The notes below the pieces were generated by a model. The model did not search any database. It had not been told where the DNA came from and saw only the letters and a list, made by a program, of their open reading frames with translations. The position numbers and the translations under genes are program-made. From assembly GCA_000953735.1 (NCBI GenBank), contig LN554852.1, positions 2,987,846 through 3,051,845 on the forward strand: a stretch of 64,000 nt of DNA. The letters run 5' to 3'. Source of the stretch: Moritella viscosa. Its GTDB lineage: Bacteria > Pseudomonadota > Gammaproteobacteria > Enterobacterales > Moritellaceae. Below, piece by piece: positions 55,458 through 64,000 of the stretch (its first letter is position 1; each line of letters begins with the position of its first letter).

Positions 55458-56135
55458 TCACCAAAGATAGAAAAAAGCAAAAATAAATACCCACACCAAA
55501 TCAACAAAATGCCAATATAGTCCCGATATTTCAACCGCTTGATAACCTTTACTTTCATAATCACCCGCACGCACACGTTTGGCAATGACGAGCAAATAAA
55601 TAACGCCAATACTCACATGCAAACCGTGAAACCCAGTGATCATAAAAAAGGTGGCACCAAATTGTGCTGCGCCTAATGGGTTACTCCATGGCCGAACCCC
55701 TTCTTCAAAGATTAACTTGCTCCATTCAAAAGCTTGCATACCAACAAAAGAAATTCCGAATAAAGCGGTAATAAATATCAGATAACTGGCTTTGCGTTTA
55801 TCCCCTTGATAGGCAAAATTAACAGCCATCGCCATCGTGCCGCTACTGGTAATAAGAATGAACGTCATAATAGCAATCAACACTAAGGGTACGTGCTCCC
55901 CCGCGATCGTTAACGCAAATACTTCACTCGAATTAGGCCACGCATCAACCGTACTCATTCGCACACTCATATAAGCGGTTAGAAAAATACCAAAAATGAA
56001 AGTATCACTGAGTAAAAATACCCACATCATAAATTTAGGCCAAGGCATATCAAACACGGTGCGATCATTCGACCAATCTGATACTGCACTTTGCCAACCT
56101 TTCTTTTCATCATCATTGTGGCTGTTATTATTCAT
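55458..56135 (-). CDS. cytochrome c oxidase subunit III
   Basis: A 225-residue subunit III with five to six membrane helices, the typical FFMITGFHGLHVSIGVIYL motif and the ending ISGLYWHFVDLVWVFIFAFFYLW. It supports proton uptake and stability of subunit I. ATG 56135. It comes after a second subunit III-like gene, ten bases away, so the operon carries two related polypeptides. Confidence 0.92.
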   Translation of the reverse strand: MNNNSHNDDEKKGWQSAVSDWSNDRTVFDMPWPKFMMWVFLLSDTFIFGIFLTAYMSVRMSTVDAWPNSSEVFALTIAGEHVPLVLIAIMTFILITSSGTMAMAVNFAYQGDKRKASYLIFITALFGISFVGMQAFEWSKLIFEEGVRPWSNPLGAAQFGATFFMITGFHGLHVSIGVIYLLVIAKRVRAGDYESKGYQAVEISGLYWHFVDLVWVFIFAFFYLW

Positions 56136-56144
56136 GACGTTCTC

Positions 56145-56846
56145 CTAAAAACCACAAAGCAATGCAATCGTTTTGTAGGTATCTGGTGTTGCCGTTAACA
56201 ACGCAAACAGCAACATCCATACAATAAACAAATAATGCCAATACCAAACACATAAGCCTAAGTTAGCAGTCAATCTTTCACTATCAGTATGTTTAACAAA
56301 TGTAATAACAACCCGAATTAATGCAACGAAACCACCCGCCAAATGTAATCCATGAATCCCCGTAAACAAATAGAAATAACTGTTGGCTGGATTCCCATTT
56401 ACCGCAAAACCCGATGCAGCAAGCTGCTGCCACACTAATAATTGCCCGATTAAAAACAAGCAACTAAATAACCCCGTCAGGCATAGCGCCAACACCATAC
56501 GTGTATGACCCACGCTCTCGTTAATCGGCTTAGTGGTAGCCGCAAAGCGAATAGAAATAGATGCTAATAATAAGAACGCGCTGTTCACCCAAAGGGTAAT
56601 TGGATTACTAAAAGGTAACCAAGGGGGACCCGCTAACGCCGTAAAATCAGGATATTGTGAACGAGATAAAAAAGTGATTGAAATCAATAAAAAAACAACG
56701 GTCACCACCATCAAGAAAAACACCAGAGCCGTTTTAGTTGATTCGGTCTGGGTCACTTTCAAGCATTGCGTCTGATTATATGATTCGGAAATATCAGCAT
56801 CGTCTGATAACCAAGGCTTACTAAGTAATTGACGAACAATGTTCAT
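56145..56846 (-). CDS. second cytochrome c oxidase subunit III-like protein
   Basis: A 233-residue membrane protein with about six to seven helices and the subunit III pattern FTGIHGLHLAGGFVALI and LGLCVWYWHYLFIVWMLLFALL. It is divergent from the neighbouring subunit III and probably takes part in the same complex, perhaps as a distinct III' subunit. ATG 56846 overlaps the ctaD stop (TAATG), so translation is coupled; a longer frame exists but runs into ctaD. Confidence 0.85.
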   Translation of the reverse strand: MNIVRQLLSKPWLSDDADISESYNQTQCLKVTQTESTKTALVFFLMVVTVVFLLISITFLSRSQYPDFTALAGPPWLPFSNPITLWVNSAFLLLASISIRFAATTKPINESVGHTRMVLALCLTGLFSCLFLIGQLLVWQQLAASGFAVNGNPANSYFYLFTGIHGLHLAGGFVALIRVVITFVKHTDSERLTANLGLCVWYWHYLFIVWMLLFALLTATPDTYKTIALLCGF

Positions 56847-58594
56847 TATCGGAGCCCTTCCTTGTCTGTTAATAAACACTCTGAATCCATTGTATTTTGT
56901 GGGGTAAAATCAGTTTTGTGTCCAGGTACACTATAATCATAAGCCCACCGGTAAACGACAGGCACGTTATCCCCCCAATTGCCATGCTCAGGCGGGCATT
57001 GCGGCGTCTGCCATTCCAACGACGTCGCTTGCCAAGGGTTGGTAATGGCCTGTTTACCCCGTCGTAAACTCCAGATTAGATTGAAAATAAAGATCAGCTG
57101 ACCCATACCAACAATCAAGGCAGCAACAGTAATACCAGCATTGAGTGTTTGTGTTGAATCGGGAATGAAAGCGGTATCGCCCAGCGCAAAATAACGGCGC
57201 GGCACACCAAGAAAACCAAGATAATGCATCGGCAAATAAATCGCATAGGTGCCAAGGAAAGTGACCCAGAAATGTAATTTACCCAGCCCCGTATGCAACA
57301 GACGACCCGTCACTAACGGGAACCAATGATAGATGGCTGCAAACAGCACCATGATCGGTGACACCCCCATCACCATATGAAAATGCGCGACTACAAAAAA
57401 TGTGTCCGACAAAGGTAAATCAACCACCACATTACCCAAGAACAAACCTGTTAGACCACCGTGCGTAAAAGTAAAGATAAAGCCAATAGCAAAGAACATC
57501 GGCACTGTAAAATGAATATTGCCACGCCACAACGTAAGCAGCCAGTTATAGACTTTCAATGCTGTCGGTACTGCAATAATCAAGGTGGTGGTGGCAAAGA
57601 AGAAACCAAAATAAGGATTCATACCACTGACATACATATGATGCGCCCACACCACAAAACTAAGCCCACCGATCGCGACGATCGCCCATACCATCATCCG
57701 GTAACCAAAGATATTTTTACGGGCGTGAGTAGCTATCACATCCGACACCATGCCGAATGCAGGCAAAGCGACAATGTATACCTCCGGGTGACCAAAAAAC
57801 CAAAATAGATGCTGAAATAAGATGGGGCTCCCGCCGGTGTAATCTAAGTTTTCACCTAAAGATAAGATCGCAGGCATGAAGAAGCTGGTACCCAGTAATT
57901 TATCAAACAACATCATAATCGCACTGACCAGTAACGCTGGGAATGCCAACAAGCCTAAAATAGTAGCAATGAAAATGCCCCACAATGTCAGTGGCATTCT
58001 CATCAGGGTCATACCACGAGTACGCGCTTGCAATATCGTGGTCACGTAATTAAGCCCACCCATAGTAAAAGCAATAATAAAAATGGCCAGCGATAACAAC
58101 ATCAACAATATGCCGCTATCAGCCCCCGGTGTACCTTGTAAAATAGCTTGTGGTGGGTACAAGGTCCACCCTGCACCAGTCGGCCCTCCGGTAACAAAAA
58201 AACTGGATATCAGTACGATAACCGAGACCAAATAAGTCCAAAAACTCAGCATATTAAGATAAGGAAACACCATATCCCTAGCGCCAATCATCAATGGGAT
58301 CAGGTAATTACCAAATCCACCGAGTAATAATGCGGTAAGCAAATAGATCACCATAATGATCCCATGCATGGTGACATATTGCAGATAAGAGCTTGGGTCA
58401 ATAAAAGAGAAATGATCAGGAAAGCCGAGTTGTAAACGCATTAGCGCAGATAATACTAAAGCGATCAAGCCAACAAATATAGCCGTGATTGAATATTGAA
58501 TCGCAATCACTTTATGATCCAAACTCCACACATACTTAGCAAAGAAGCCCGATGGTTGGTGGTCGTCTGCAATAATAGGCTGTATTTCTTTCAC
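56846..58594 (-). CDS. ctaD: cytochrome c oxidase subunit I (caa3 type)
   Basis: A full-length 582-residue heme-copper oxidase subunit I with 12 or more helices. CuB and the cross-linked Tyr are in FWFFGHPEVYIVALPAFG and VWAHHMYVSG; heme a ligands are in MHGIIMV and VVAHFHMVMG. It reduces oxygen to water and pumps protons in the inner membrane. It lies between subunit II and the subunit III pair. Type A features (LPAFGM, and the K-channel residues) are present. Confidence 0.96.
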   Translation of the reverse strand: MKEIQPIIADDHQPSGFFAKYVWSLDHKVIAIQYSITAIFVGLIALVLSALMRLQLGFPDHFSFIDPSSYLQYVTMHGIIMVIYLLTALLLGGFGNYLIPLMIGARDMVFPYLNMLSFWTYLVSVIVLISSFFVTGGPTGAGWTLYPPQAILQGTPGADSGILLMLLSLAIFIIAFTMGGLNYVTTILQARTRGMTLMRMPLTLWGIFIATILGLLAFPALLVSAIMMLFDKLLGTSFFMPAILSLGENLDYTGGSPILFQHLFWFFGHPEVYIVALPAFGMVSDVIATHARKNIFGYRMMVWAIVAIGGLSFVVWAHHMYVSGMNPYFGFFFATTTLIIAVPTALKVYNWLLTLWRGNIHFTVPMFFAIGFIFTFTHGGLTGLFLGNVVVDLPLSDTFFVVAHFHMVMGVSPIMVLFAAIYHWFPLVTGRLLHTGLGKLHFWVTFLGTYAIYLPMHYLGFLGVPRRYFALGDTAFIPDSTQTLNAGITVAALIVGMGQLIFIFNLIWSLRRGKQAITNPWQATSLEWQTPQCPPEHGNWGDNVPVVYRWAYDYSVPGHKTDFTPQNTMDSECLLTDKEGLR

Positions 58595-58613
58595 TAAAAC
58601 CTCCTACCAAACC

Positions 58614-59984
58614 TTATTTAACTGGCTGTAATATAGCGATATACGCGAGAACATCGTCGATAGCGCGATCGTCGTGCAACAATTTAGACATCAGAATCAT
58701 CTGAGACCCATACATATCTTGTGGATGTGCACCGCGAATACCTTTCTGGTAGTTCTTTAATTGACGTTTGAGGTAGCTTGTATGTTGCCCCGCTAATTTA
58801 GGTGCTTTCTGGGCATAATTTCCTTGGGCAAGTTCACCATGACAAACGGCACAATTCTGATAGAGTTCTCGCCCAACCGACACATTACCTCGATGTTCAG
58901 TTGACTGAGTAACGGTCACAGGCGGCAGCGAATTAAGGTAACGACTGATATTAGCCACCGCAGTATCGTCAGCTAACATTGCTGCAAACGGTAACATTTG
59001 ACGACCATAAACATCATCATCACTGCCACCACGAATATTATTACGGAAATAATGTAACTGCCGATTAAGGTAATCACGTTCCTGACCCGCTAATGCTGGC
59101 GCCCCGATCGTTCTATTTCCTTCACCATTAACGCCATGACAAGCAATACACGTGGTATACATCTGCTGACCAGCCGAAATATCACGGCTAATTCGAGCAA
59201 GGCTTTGGCTAAATGTTGGCTGTTGGTTAAGCCATATTTTATAATCATGTTCAGATTCAACAACAACGTGTCCACGCATTGTATAGTGGGCAATACCGCA
59301 TAACTCGAGGCATAGAATTTCGAAACGACCAAGTAACGTTGGTGTAAACCAGAGGTAAGATTGAGTGCCTGGCACCAAGTCCATTTTTACTCTAAATTGA
59401 GGAACAGTGAAATTATGCAACACATCTTTAGAGCGCAATAACACTTTGACTGGGCGTTCAATAGGCAGGTGTAATTCATTACTATTGATCAACACATCGT
59501 CTTGCCCATGTGGATCTTCAGGGTCTATACCAAACGGATTATTCTGATTAATTAATGGAATGGCTGTACGTCCAAGTTTACCGTCCTCACCTGGTAAGCG
59601 AAAACTCCAATGCCATTGCTGGCCAACCACTTCGACTTCACTCGCATCTGCTGGCACATTGACAAAATCAGCCCAAACAAACAGCCCTGGTGTAAGCATA
59701 GCGATAATACCAATCGACGTTAATACCGTTAACCAGCCTTCTAATTTACGATTTTCCGGATCATAATCTGCTTTTCTTTTTTTGTTATAACGGAACCGAT
59801 ACACCACATAAGCGAGAAACAAGTTCACGGCAACAAATACAATACCCGTGACCCAGAAGGTAATGTTGATAGTTTGATCTATTGCTGTCCAATTCGACGC
59901 GATAGGCGTAAACCACCATGGACTAAAGAAATGAAACAATAAGGAGCTAATAACCAGTAAGAGAATTACTACCGCAATAACCAT
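58614..59984 (-). CDS. ctaC: cytochrome c oxidase subunit II with two cytochrome c domains
   Basis: A 456-residue fused subunit II. Two N-terminal membrane helices, a cupredoxin domain with the CuA motif EILCLELCGIAHYTMRG, then two tandem class I cytochrome c domains with CIACHGVNGEGN and CAVCHGELAQGN heme sites and MLPFAAML and MILMSKLL Met ligands. It accepts electrons from soluble cytochrome c or c4 on the periplasmic side and passes them to CuA. It is first in the caa3 operon. Two cytochrome c modules instead of one is a less common arrangement. Confidence 0.95.
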   Translation of the reverse strand: MVIAVVILLLVISSLLFHFFSPWWFTPIASNWTAIDQTINITFWVTGIVFVAVNLFLAYVVYRFRYNKKRKADYDPENRKLEGWLTVLTSIGIIAMLTPGLFVWADFVNVPADASEVEVVGQQWHWSFRLPGEDGKLGRTAIPLINQNNPFGIDPEDPHGQDDVLINSNELHLPIERPVKVLLRSKDVLHNFTVPQFRVKMDLVPGTQSYLWFTPTLLGRFEILCLELCGIAHYTMRGHVVVESEHDYKIWLNQQPTFSQSLARISRDISAGQQMYTTCIACHGVNGEGNRTIGAPALAGQERDYLNRQLHYFRNNIRGGSDDDVYGRQMLPFAAMLADDTAVANISRYLNSLPPVTVTQSTEHRGNVSVGRELYQNCAVCHGELAQGNYAQKAPKLAGQHTSYLKRQLKNYQKGIRGAHPQDMYGSQMILMSKLLHDDRAIDDVLAYIAILQPVK

Positions 59985-60118
59985 AATTGAACCATCGATT
60001 ATTGTCAGTTTTACAAAATATAAAACTAACTAGTGACCTGAAAACCAGTGTAATTAATAAGCATAGCGCAAGAAATTTGAATTGCTTTGCTAAATAATTA
60101 AAGCCGTGTTTAAGGTGG

Positions 60119-60667
60119 TCACTTCATCATCCGGTTATATGTATCCTGACAACTCACAACCCAATGTGGCGAGCCCGTGCCACAGCCTGCAGGTCTAACA
60201 TCAGGGTGCGAACGCATGATAATGCCAAAATTATGCTCCTGTACTGGATCCACATCGACAAATAAGATATGTTTACCCTTTATTAATAGCGATTGAAAGC
60301 GAACAAAATGTACGTTTGGTTTTTGAAAACCAATGAATCCCCCTTCCCAAGTACAAAATCCAAAGCTCAACACAGACAAAAAGATAAAGGGTACCCAACC
60401 TGCAGCGCCATTCGTCCAGCTCATCATATAGGGTATCACTAACGCAAGCACAGCAACGATAACCCCAACACCTGCGCCTATTTCGCCCCCCCGGATAACA
60501 TCCTGCTTAAGCAAAGATTCAACTTCATGTAAATGCCGCTGCCCAACATGATAATCATCAAGACTTAATACATGGATTTGAGGTTCAGTAAATCCTTCAG
60601 CTTCGAGCTCCTTTTCAACAATCTCTAGTTCATCAAGATCATCAGATACATAATAGTGTCTTAACAT
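60119..60667 (-). CDS. conserved membrane protein of unknown function
   Basis: A 182-residue protein with an acidic N-terminal domain (YYVSDDLDELEIVEKELEAEGFTEPQIHVLS), two central membrane helices after a glycine-rich GGEIGAGVGVIVAV, and a C-terminal region with several histidines (HFVRFQ, QEHNFGIIMRSHPDVRPAGCGTG). The N-terminus looks like the alpha/beta domain of general-stress-type small proteins. ATG 60667 was taken; a longer frame is read from upstream without a ribosome site. No function is assigned. It may be linked with the adjacent oxidase only by position. Confidence 0.75.
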   Translation of the reverse strand: MLRHYYVSDDLDELEIVEKELEAEGFTEPQIHVLSLDDYHVGQRHLHEVESLLKQDVIRGGEIGAGVGVIVAVLALVIPYMMSWTNGAAGWVPFIFLSVLSFGFCTWEGGFIGFQKPNVHFVRFQSLLIKGKHILFVDVDPVQEHNFGIIMRSHPDVRPAGCGTGSPHWVVSCQDTYNRMMK

Positions 60668-60932
60668 AGTAACTACCGCCTTGAAAACTGTCGTAATTAA
60701 CACACGGAAATATATAACCATGCTCAAACCATAGTCTGGTTATCTAGATAAGTGAAGATAAAAAAGGTAATTAACAGTTTCATCTATCACTAAGTCACAC
60801 CTTTAAACGACATAAATTTTACAAATTAGCACTATTTTAGATATTTATTCCTTATTTATCGCATTGTTCTTCCATACTCATTAATTAGACTACGTAATTC
60901 AACAAACAAATTACAAGTGAGTGGGATCTGAT

Positions 60933-62498
60933 ATGATATTTAAAATAAAGGAATCATTAGCGCTAGCCATTACGCTATCTCTCACATTAACGTTATCAGG
61001 TTGCCACGGTAATGATGATAATTCAGGTGACGACAGTGCCCAACCCAATGAACCAGCTGAACCCAATCAACCTACTGAATTAGACATATTACTACAGACG
61101 CTTATTGACCAAAAAAAACTTGATCGTTCAGCAACTGTAAACCGTGATATCCCTTCTATTGAGTCTCCCCTTCCGAATCTAGGTAAAAAATTATTCTTTA
61201 GTCAAAGCCTTGGTGGTAATTTTGATAGCGCCTGTGCCAGTTGCCATCATCCAGCACTCGGTGGCGCAGACGAGTTAAGCCTCCCTATTGGTGTTGAATC
61301 TATAAATGCACAAGTGCTTGGCCAAGGGCGTAGCAATAGTGAAGGGATACCTTTTGTGCCACGTAATAGTCCGACCATATTTAATATCGCGTTATGGGAC
61401 AGCAGTTTATTCTGGGATTCTCGCGTCGAGAGTTTAGGGAAAGAAGTTGACCAAAATGGTGCGGCATCTGGTATTAGTACACCAGACAGCAGCTTTGGCG
61501 TAACAGATAACAATGCAGGTTCTAATTTGGTTGTTGCACAAACTCGATTTCCCATTACCTCAAATCACGAAATGAAAACGGCTAATTTTGAAAATGGCAG
61601 TAGCAGAGATGTTATTCGCCATCACCTTGCCGCTCGTCTGGGAGATTATGACGAAGGCGCTGGTGAATTAACCCGTAATCAATGGCTAACCGAATTCCAA
61701 ACCGCATTCAATAGTGATGCCGAACCAGAGGAACTTGTCACTTTCGCAAACATCGGCAAAGCCATTAGTGAATATGAGCGATCCATGCTGTTTATCAACT
61801 CACCATGGCGTAAATATCTCAATGGTGATATAAGCGCATTAACAGCACAACAAAAACAAGGTGCCTTGTTATTCTTTAATACACCTCAAGACAATGGTGC
61901 AGGCTGCTCAACGTGCCATAGTGGTCCGCTGTTAAGTGACGAACGCCATAACATTATTGCCTTTCCACAAATTGGCATTGGTAAAGGTGACGGCAGTAAT
62001 GGGGATGATGATTTTGGTCGTGAGCGCGTAACAGGGGATGCTCAAGACAGATATAACTTCCGCACACCAAGCTTGTTGAACGTTGCTGTAACATCACCTT
62101 ATGGACACGCCGGTACATTTGATTCATTAGAAAGAGTACTGCGCCATCATATCAACCCAACCCGCAGTATTGATGACTATGTTAATAGCAATGAGTGGTG
62201 TCAATTAGCCCAATTCAATAATATCGCAAACTGTGCCGACTTATACCCTAACGTGAAAGAAAATGGCGAACTTGCATTAAATAAACTTAACCAAGAACGC
62301 CAAGATGAGACATCACGATTACCAAATATAAACTTGAATAACGATGAGATCGAGCAACTGGTGACTTTCCTCAATAGCCTTACAGATCCTTGCGTCGAAG
62401 ACCGTGATTGCCTTGCCCCTTGGATAGCAGATGAAACAACGGATAATCCCGATGACCAAGTACTGATTGGAACGGATATAAATAGTAGTCCATTATAA
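60933..62498 (+). CDS. di-heme cytochrome c peroxidase/MauG-like lipoprotein
   Basis: A 521-residue periplasmic lipoprotein. The signal peptide LALAITLSLTLTLSGC ends in a lipobox at Cys24. The linker is rich in Asn, Asp and Pro. Two heme sites (CASCHHP at 101-105, CSTCHSGP near 325) mark the bacterial di-heme peroxidase superfamily. PLPNLGKKLFFSQSLGGNFDSACASC and RTPSLLNVAVTSPYGHAGTFDSLERVLRHH are typical. It may reduce peroxide or oxidise another protein as MauG does. It is not next to a peroxidase partner, and lies alone on the plus strand. Confidence 0.92.
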   Translation: MIFKIKESLALAITLSLTLTLSGCHGNDDNSGDDSAQPNEPAEPNQPTELDILLQTLIDQKKLDRSATVNRDIPSIESPLPNLGKKLFFSQSLGGNFDSACASCHHPALGGADELSLPIGVESINAQVLGQGRSNSEGIPFVPRNSPTIFNIALWDSSLFWDSRVESLGKEVDQNGAASGISTPDSSFGVTDNNAGSNLVVAQTRFPITSNHEMKTANFENGSSRDVIRHHLAARLGDYDEGAGELTRNQWLTEFQTAFNSDAEPEELVTFANIGKAISEYERSMLFINSPWRKYLNGDISALTAQQKQGALLFFNTPQDNGAGCSTCHSGPLLSDERHNIIAFPQIGIGKGDGSNGDDDFGRERVTGDAQDRYNFRTPSLLNVAVTSPYGHAGTFDSLERVLRHHINPTRSIDDYVNSNEWCQLAQFNNIANCADLYPNVKENGELALNKLNQERQDETSRLPNINLNNDEIEQLVTFLNSLTDPCVEDRDCLAPWIADETTDNPDDQVLIGTDINSSPL

Positions 62499-62686
62499 CG
62501 TCAAAAATTTGTGACCCAAGGTATTAAATTGCGACATCATTGAAGCCTTAGTTCACAGAGTGAATCATCATCAAGGTCAGACAAAACACATGCGATTAAT
62601 GAGATTTTTCTGTAATTTAAGTTATGCTAGAGTGAAACCTTAATGGGTATTATGCAAATGCCCAGCTCAAATTTAAGGTTTATAAC

Positions 62687-63448
62687 ATGGATGATTTCAT
62701 TACTTCTCTTGTGAAAGATAATATTTTAACCCTAACAATAAATCGCCCCAGCGCACGTAACGCTTTAAGCCAAGGCATGTATTTATTACTTTCCCAAGGA
62801 TTAGAACAAGCACAGGAAGATGAATTCATTAGAGTTATTTTACTTAAAGGGATGAGTGATATTTTTTGTGCTGGTAATGACATGCAAGATTTTAAAGCCA
62901 TGTCACAAGGTCAAGAAGATCAATACGGTGCCCGCTTTATGCACGCCTTAATTAACTGTGACAAGCCCATAGTTGCAGCCGTTAATGGCCCCGCCATTGG
63001 TGTTGGCACAACCTTGCTACAGTTTGTCGATTTTCTTTACCTCGCACCAACTGCTGTATTCCAAACACCATTCATCGCGATGGGATTATGTCCCGAACTG
63101 GGTTCGAGTGAGCTTCTGTCACAACATATTGGTATTCGTAAAGCCAAAGCAATGCTACTTTCTGGTGAACGCATGCTAGCAGCAGAAGCGGTTACACTTG
63201 GTTTTGCAAATGAGGTATGCACGTCTGCCGATGATACCGCAACAGCAAAGGCGATAAGTCTGGCAAAGCTGGCACCAATAGCCATGCGCACCAGTAAAGC
63301 GATGTTGATGAAAACAGCTCGTCCTAACCTACTCGCGTTAATCGAATATGAAAATCAAAAACTAGCCTATTTAGTCACGCAACCAGAGTCTCGTGAGGCA
63401 GTCAGCGCCTTCCTTGAAAAACGCCAACCAAATTTTAATCTGAGTTGA
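62687..63448 (+). CDS. enoyl-CoA hydratase/isomerase family protein
   Basis: A 253-residue crotonase-fold protein. The oxyanion-hole segments are present in GMSDIFCAGNDMQDF and NGPAIGVGTTLLQFVDF, followed by PFIAMGLCPELGSSELL. It probably acts on enoyl-CoA; the Glu pair of classical hydratases is only partly evident (PELGSS keeps one), so isomerase activity is possible. ATG 62687. It is convergent with the LysR-type regulator, and the gap to it is 32 bases. Confidence 0.93.
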   Translation: MDDFITSLVKDNILTLTINRPSARNALSQGMYLLLSQGLEQAQEDEFIRVILLKGMSDIFCAGNDMQDFKAMSQGQEDQYGARFMHALINCDKPIVAAVNGPAIGVGTTLLQFVDFLYLAPTAVFQTPFIAMGLCPELGSSELLSQHIGIRKAKAMLLSGERMLAAEAVTLGFANEVCTSADDTATAKAISLAKLAPIAMRTSKAMLMKTARPNLLALIEYENQKLAYLVTQPESREAVSAFLEKRQPNFNLS

Positions 63449-63480
63449 AACAATTCGCTAAACCACAATCATGGTGGGCA

Positions 63481-64000
63481 TCATTGTATAACGGCAGCGG
63501 TTTCTAATAACCATTCTTTAAAGGTCTGAACTTTTTCTAACGCATCATGTTCGGGTCGCCAGACGATATAATAAGCCAATTCTGTACTGCTATTCAGTAC
63601 TGGAAATGGCTTCACTAGTCGCCCACAAGCAAGATCATCTTTGACTAATACACTGCGGCCTAATGCTACCCCCTGTCCAGCCACCGCGGCTTGAATTACC
63701 GATGCCGAGTTGTTAATTTTCAATCCCTTATTGGTGTCTATATCATCGATACCCTGCTCACTCAACCAGCTAGACCAAGTCGGAAAACCTGAACTTATCG
63801 GCATAGAATGATCGTGTAATAACGGATAATGAGCTAAGTCGGTCGGTAACTTCAGCCCTTGCTCAACCAGATCTGGGGAGCACACCGGAAATATATCCTC
63901 ATCCATCAGCAATATTTGTGATAACCCCGGCCAATTGCCTTTGCCATAACGCACTCCAATATCAATATCCTCAGCAAAGTAATCAACAGAACGAGAATTA
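63481..64000 (-). CDS. LysR-type regulator, C-terminal part (cut by window end)
   Basis: The open frame continues to the window edge with the effector-binding domain of a GcvA-like LysR regulator: DIDIGVRYGKGNWPGL, FPVCSPDL, LPTDLAHYPLLHDHS, NSASVIQAAVAGQGVALGRSVLV and YYIVWRPEHDALEKVQTFKEWLLETA. About 173 residues are visible. The N-terminal DNA-binding helix-turn-helix lies to the right, beyond 64000. The apparent start inside the window at 63954 is a GTG in the middle of the domain, not the real start. The target is unknown. Confidence 0.93.
   Translation of the reverse strand, partial: NSRSVDYFAEDIDIGVRYGKGNWPGLSQILLMDEDIFPVCSPDLVEQGLKLPTDLAHYPLLHDHSMPISSGFPTWSSWLSEQGIDDIDTNKGLKINNSASVIQAAVAGQGVALGRSVLVKDDLACGRLVKPFPVLNSSTELAYYIVWRPEHDALEKVQTFKEWLLETAAVIQ

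Noticed and set aside
1-64000. tRNA, rRNA or CRISPR loci
   Set aside because: I looked for cloverleaf-like stretches, rRNA core sequences and regularly spaced short repeats and saw none; a dedicated tRNA scan would be decisive.

Overview
The window looks like chromosomal DNA of an AT-rich marine gammaproteobacterium. The gyrA, ubiG and nrdAB-yfaE neighbourhood, the cold-marine style proteins (grcA, a caa3-type oxidase, glucosylglycerate metabolism) and the integron next to gyrA would fit a Moritella/Psychromonas/Shewanella-like organism. That placement is inference from gene content and protein style, not from a search.

Positions 1-13076 are a sedentary chromosomal integron. A complete integron integrase gene (12075-13043, +) faces away from a cassette array read on the minus strand (about 9331 down to 1). 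The array shows 11 recognisable attC sites, three of them interrupted, and ten cassette genes: two GNAT acetyltransferases, small membrane, TPR-like and exported proteins, and unknowns. Three copies (760-1693, 2321-4135, 5753-6920) of an internally deleted element, carrying a tyrosine recombinase and an IS91-type transposase remnant, sit exactly between a cassette stop codon and its attC. A separate IS91/IS1294-like element (about 9333-10708) lies in the attI region. An IS1595-family element (11015-12044, with 8-bp target duplication) has split a near-perfect LexA box just upstream of intI, so SOS control of the integrase is probably lost.

Positions 13119-21131 hold core genes: gyrA (-), then ubiG and nrdA-nrdB-yfaE (+), with DnaA and NrdR-type sites before nrdA. 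An orphan MNIO (DUF692) enzyme follows at 21408, preceded by three 19-bp tandem repeats. Positions 22359-33083 (-) form a probable specialised-metabolite operon: GNAT-like protein, GH3-type ligase (frameshifted at a G8 tract), a second GNAT, a condensation-type acyltransferase split over two frames and fused to an RND membrane-fusion protein, an RND pump, and a second condensation-type enzyme with HHxxxDG. This is the best candidate here for an undescribed system.

From 33604 onward come small DUF2007/DUF3565 proteins, a TauE/SafE permease, a GGDEF-EAL protein translationally coupled to a periplasmic molybdopterin-fold protein, DUF4184 and DUF4399 proteins and trhO. The genes at 40721-45678 (+) make a compact glucosylglycerate cycle: a glycerate kinase fused to an MpgP/GpgP-type phosphatase, a glucosyl-3-phosphoglycerate synthase, and a GH13 phosphorylase. 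A GDPD-MFS pair, a MAPEG protein, a 1595-residue lipoprotein metalloprotease, grcA, a caa3 oxidase operon (54454-59984, -), a di-heme peroxidase-like lipoprotein, an enoyl-CoA hydratase and a partial LysR regulator complete the window.
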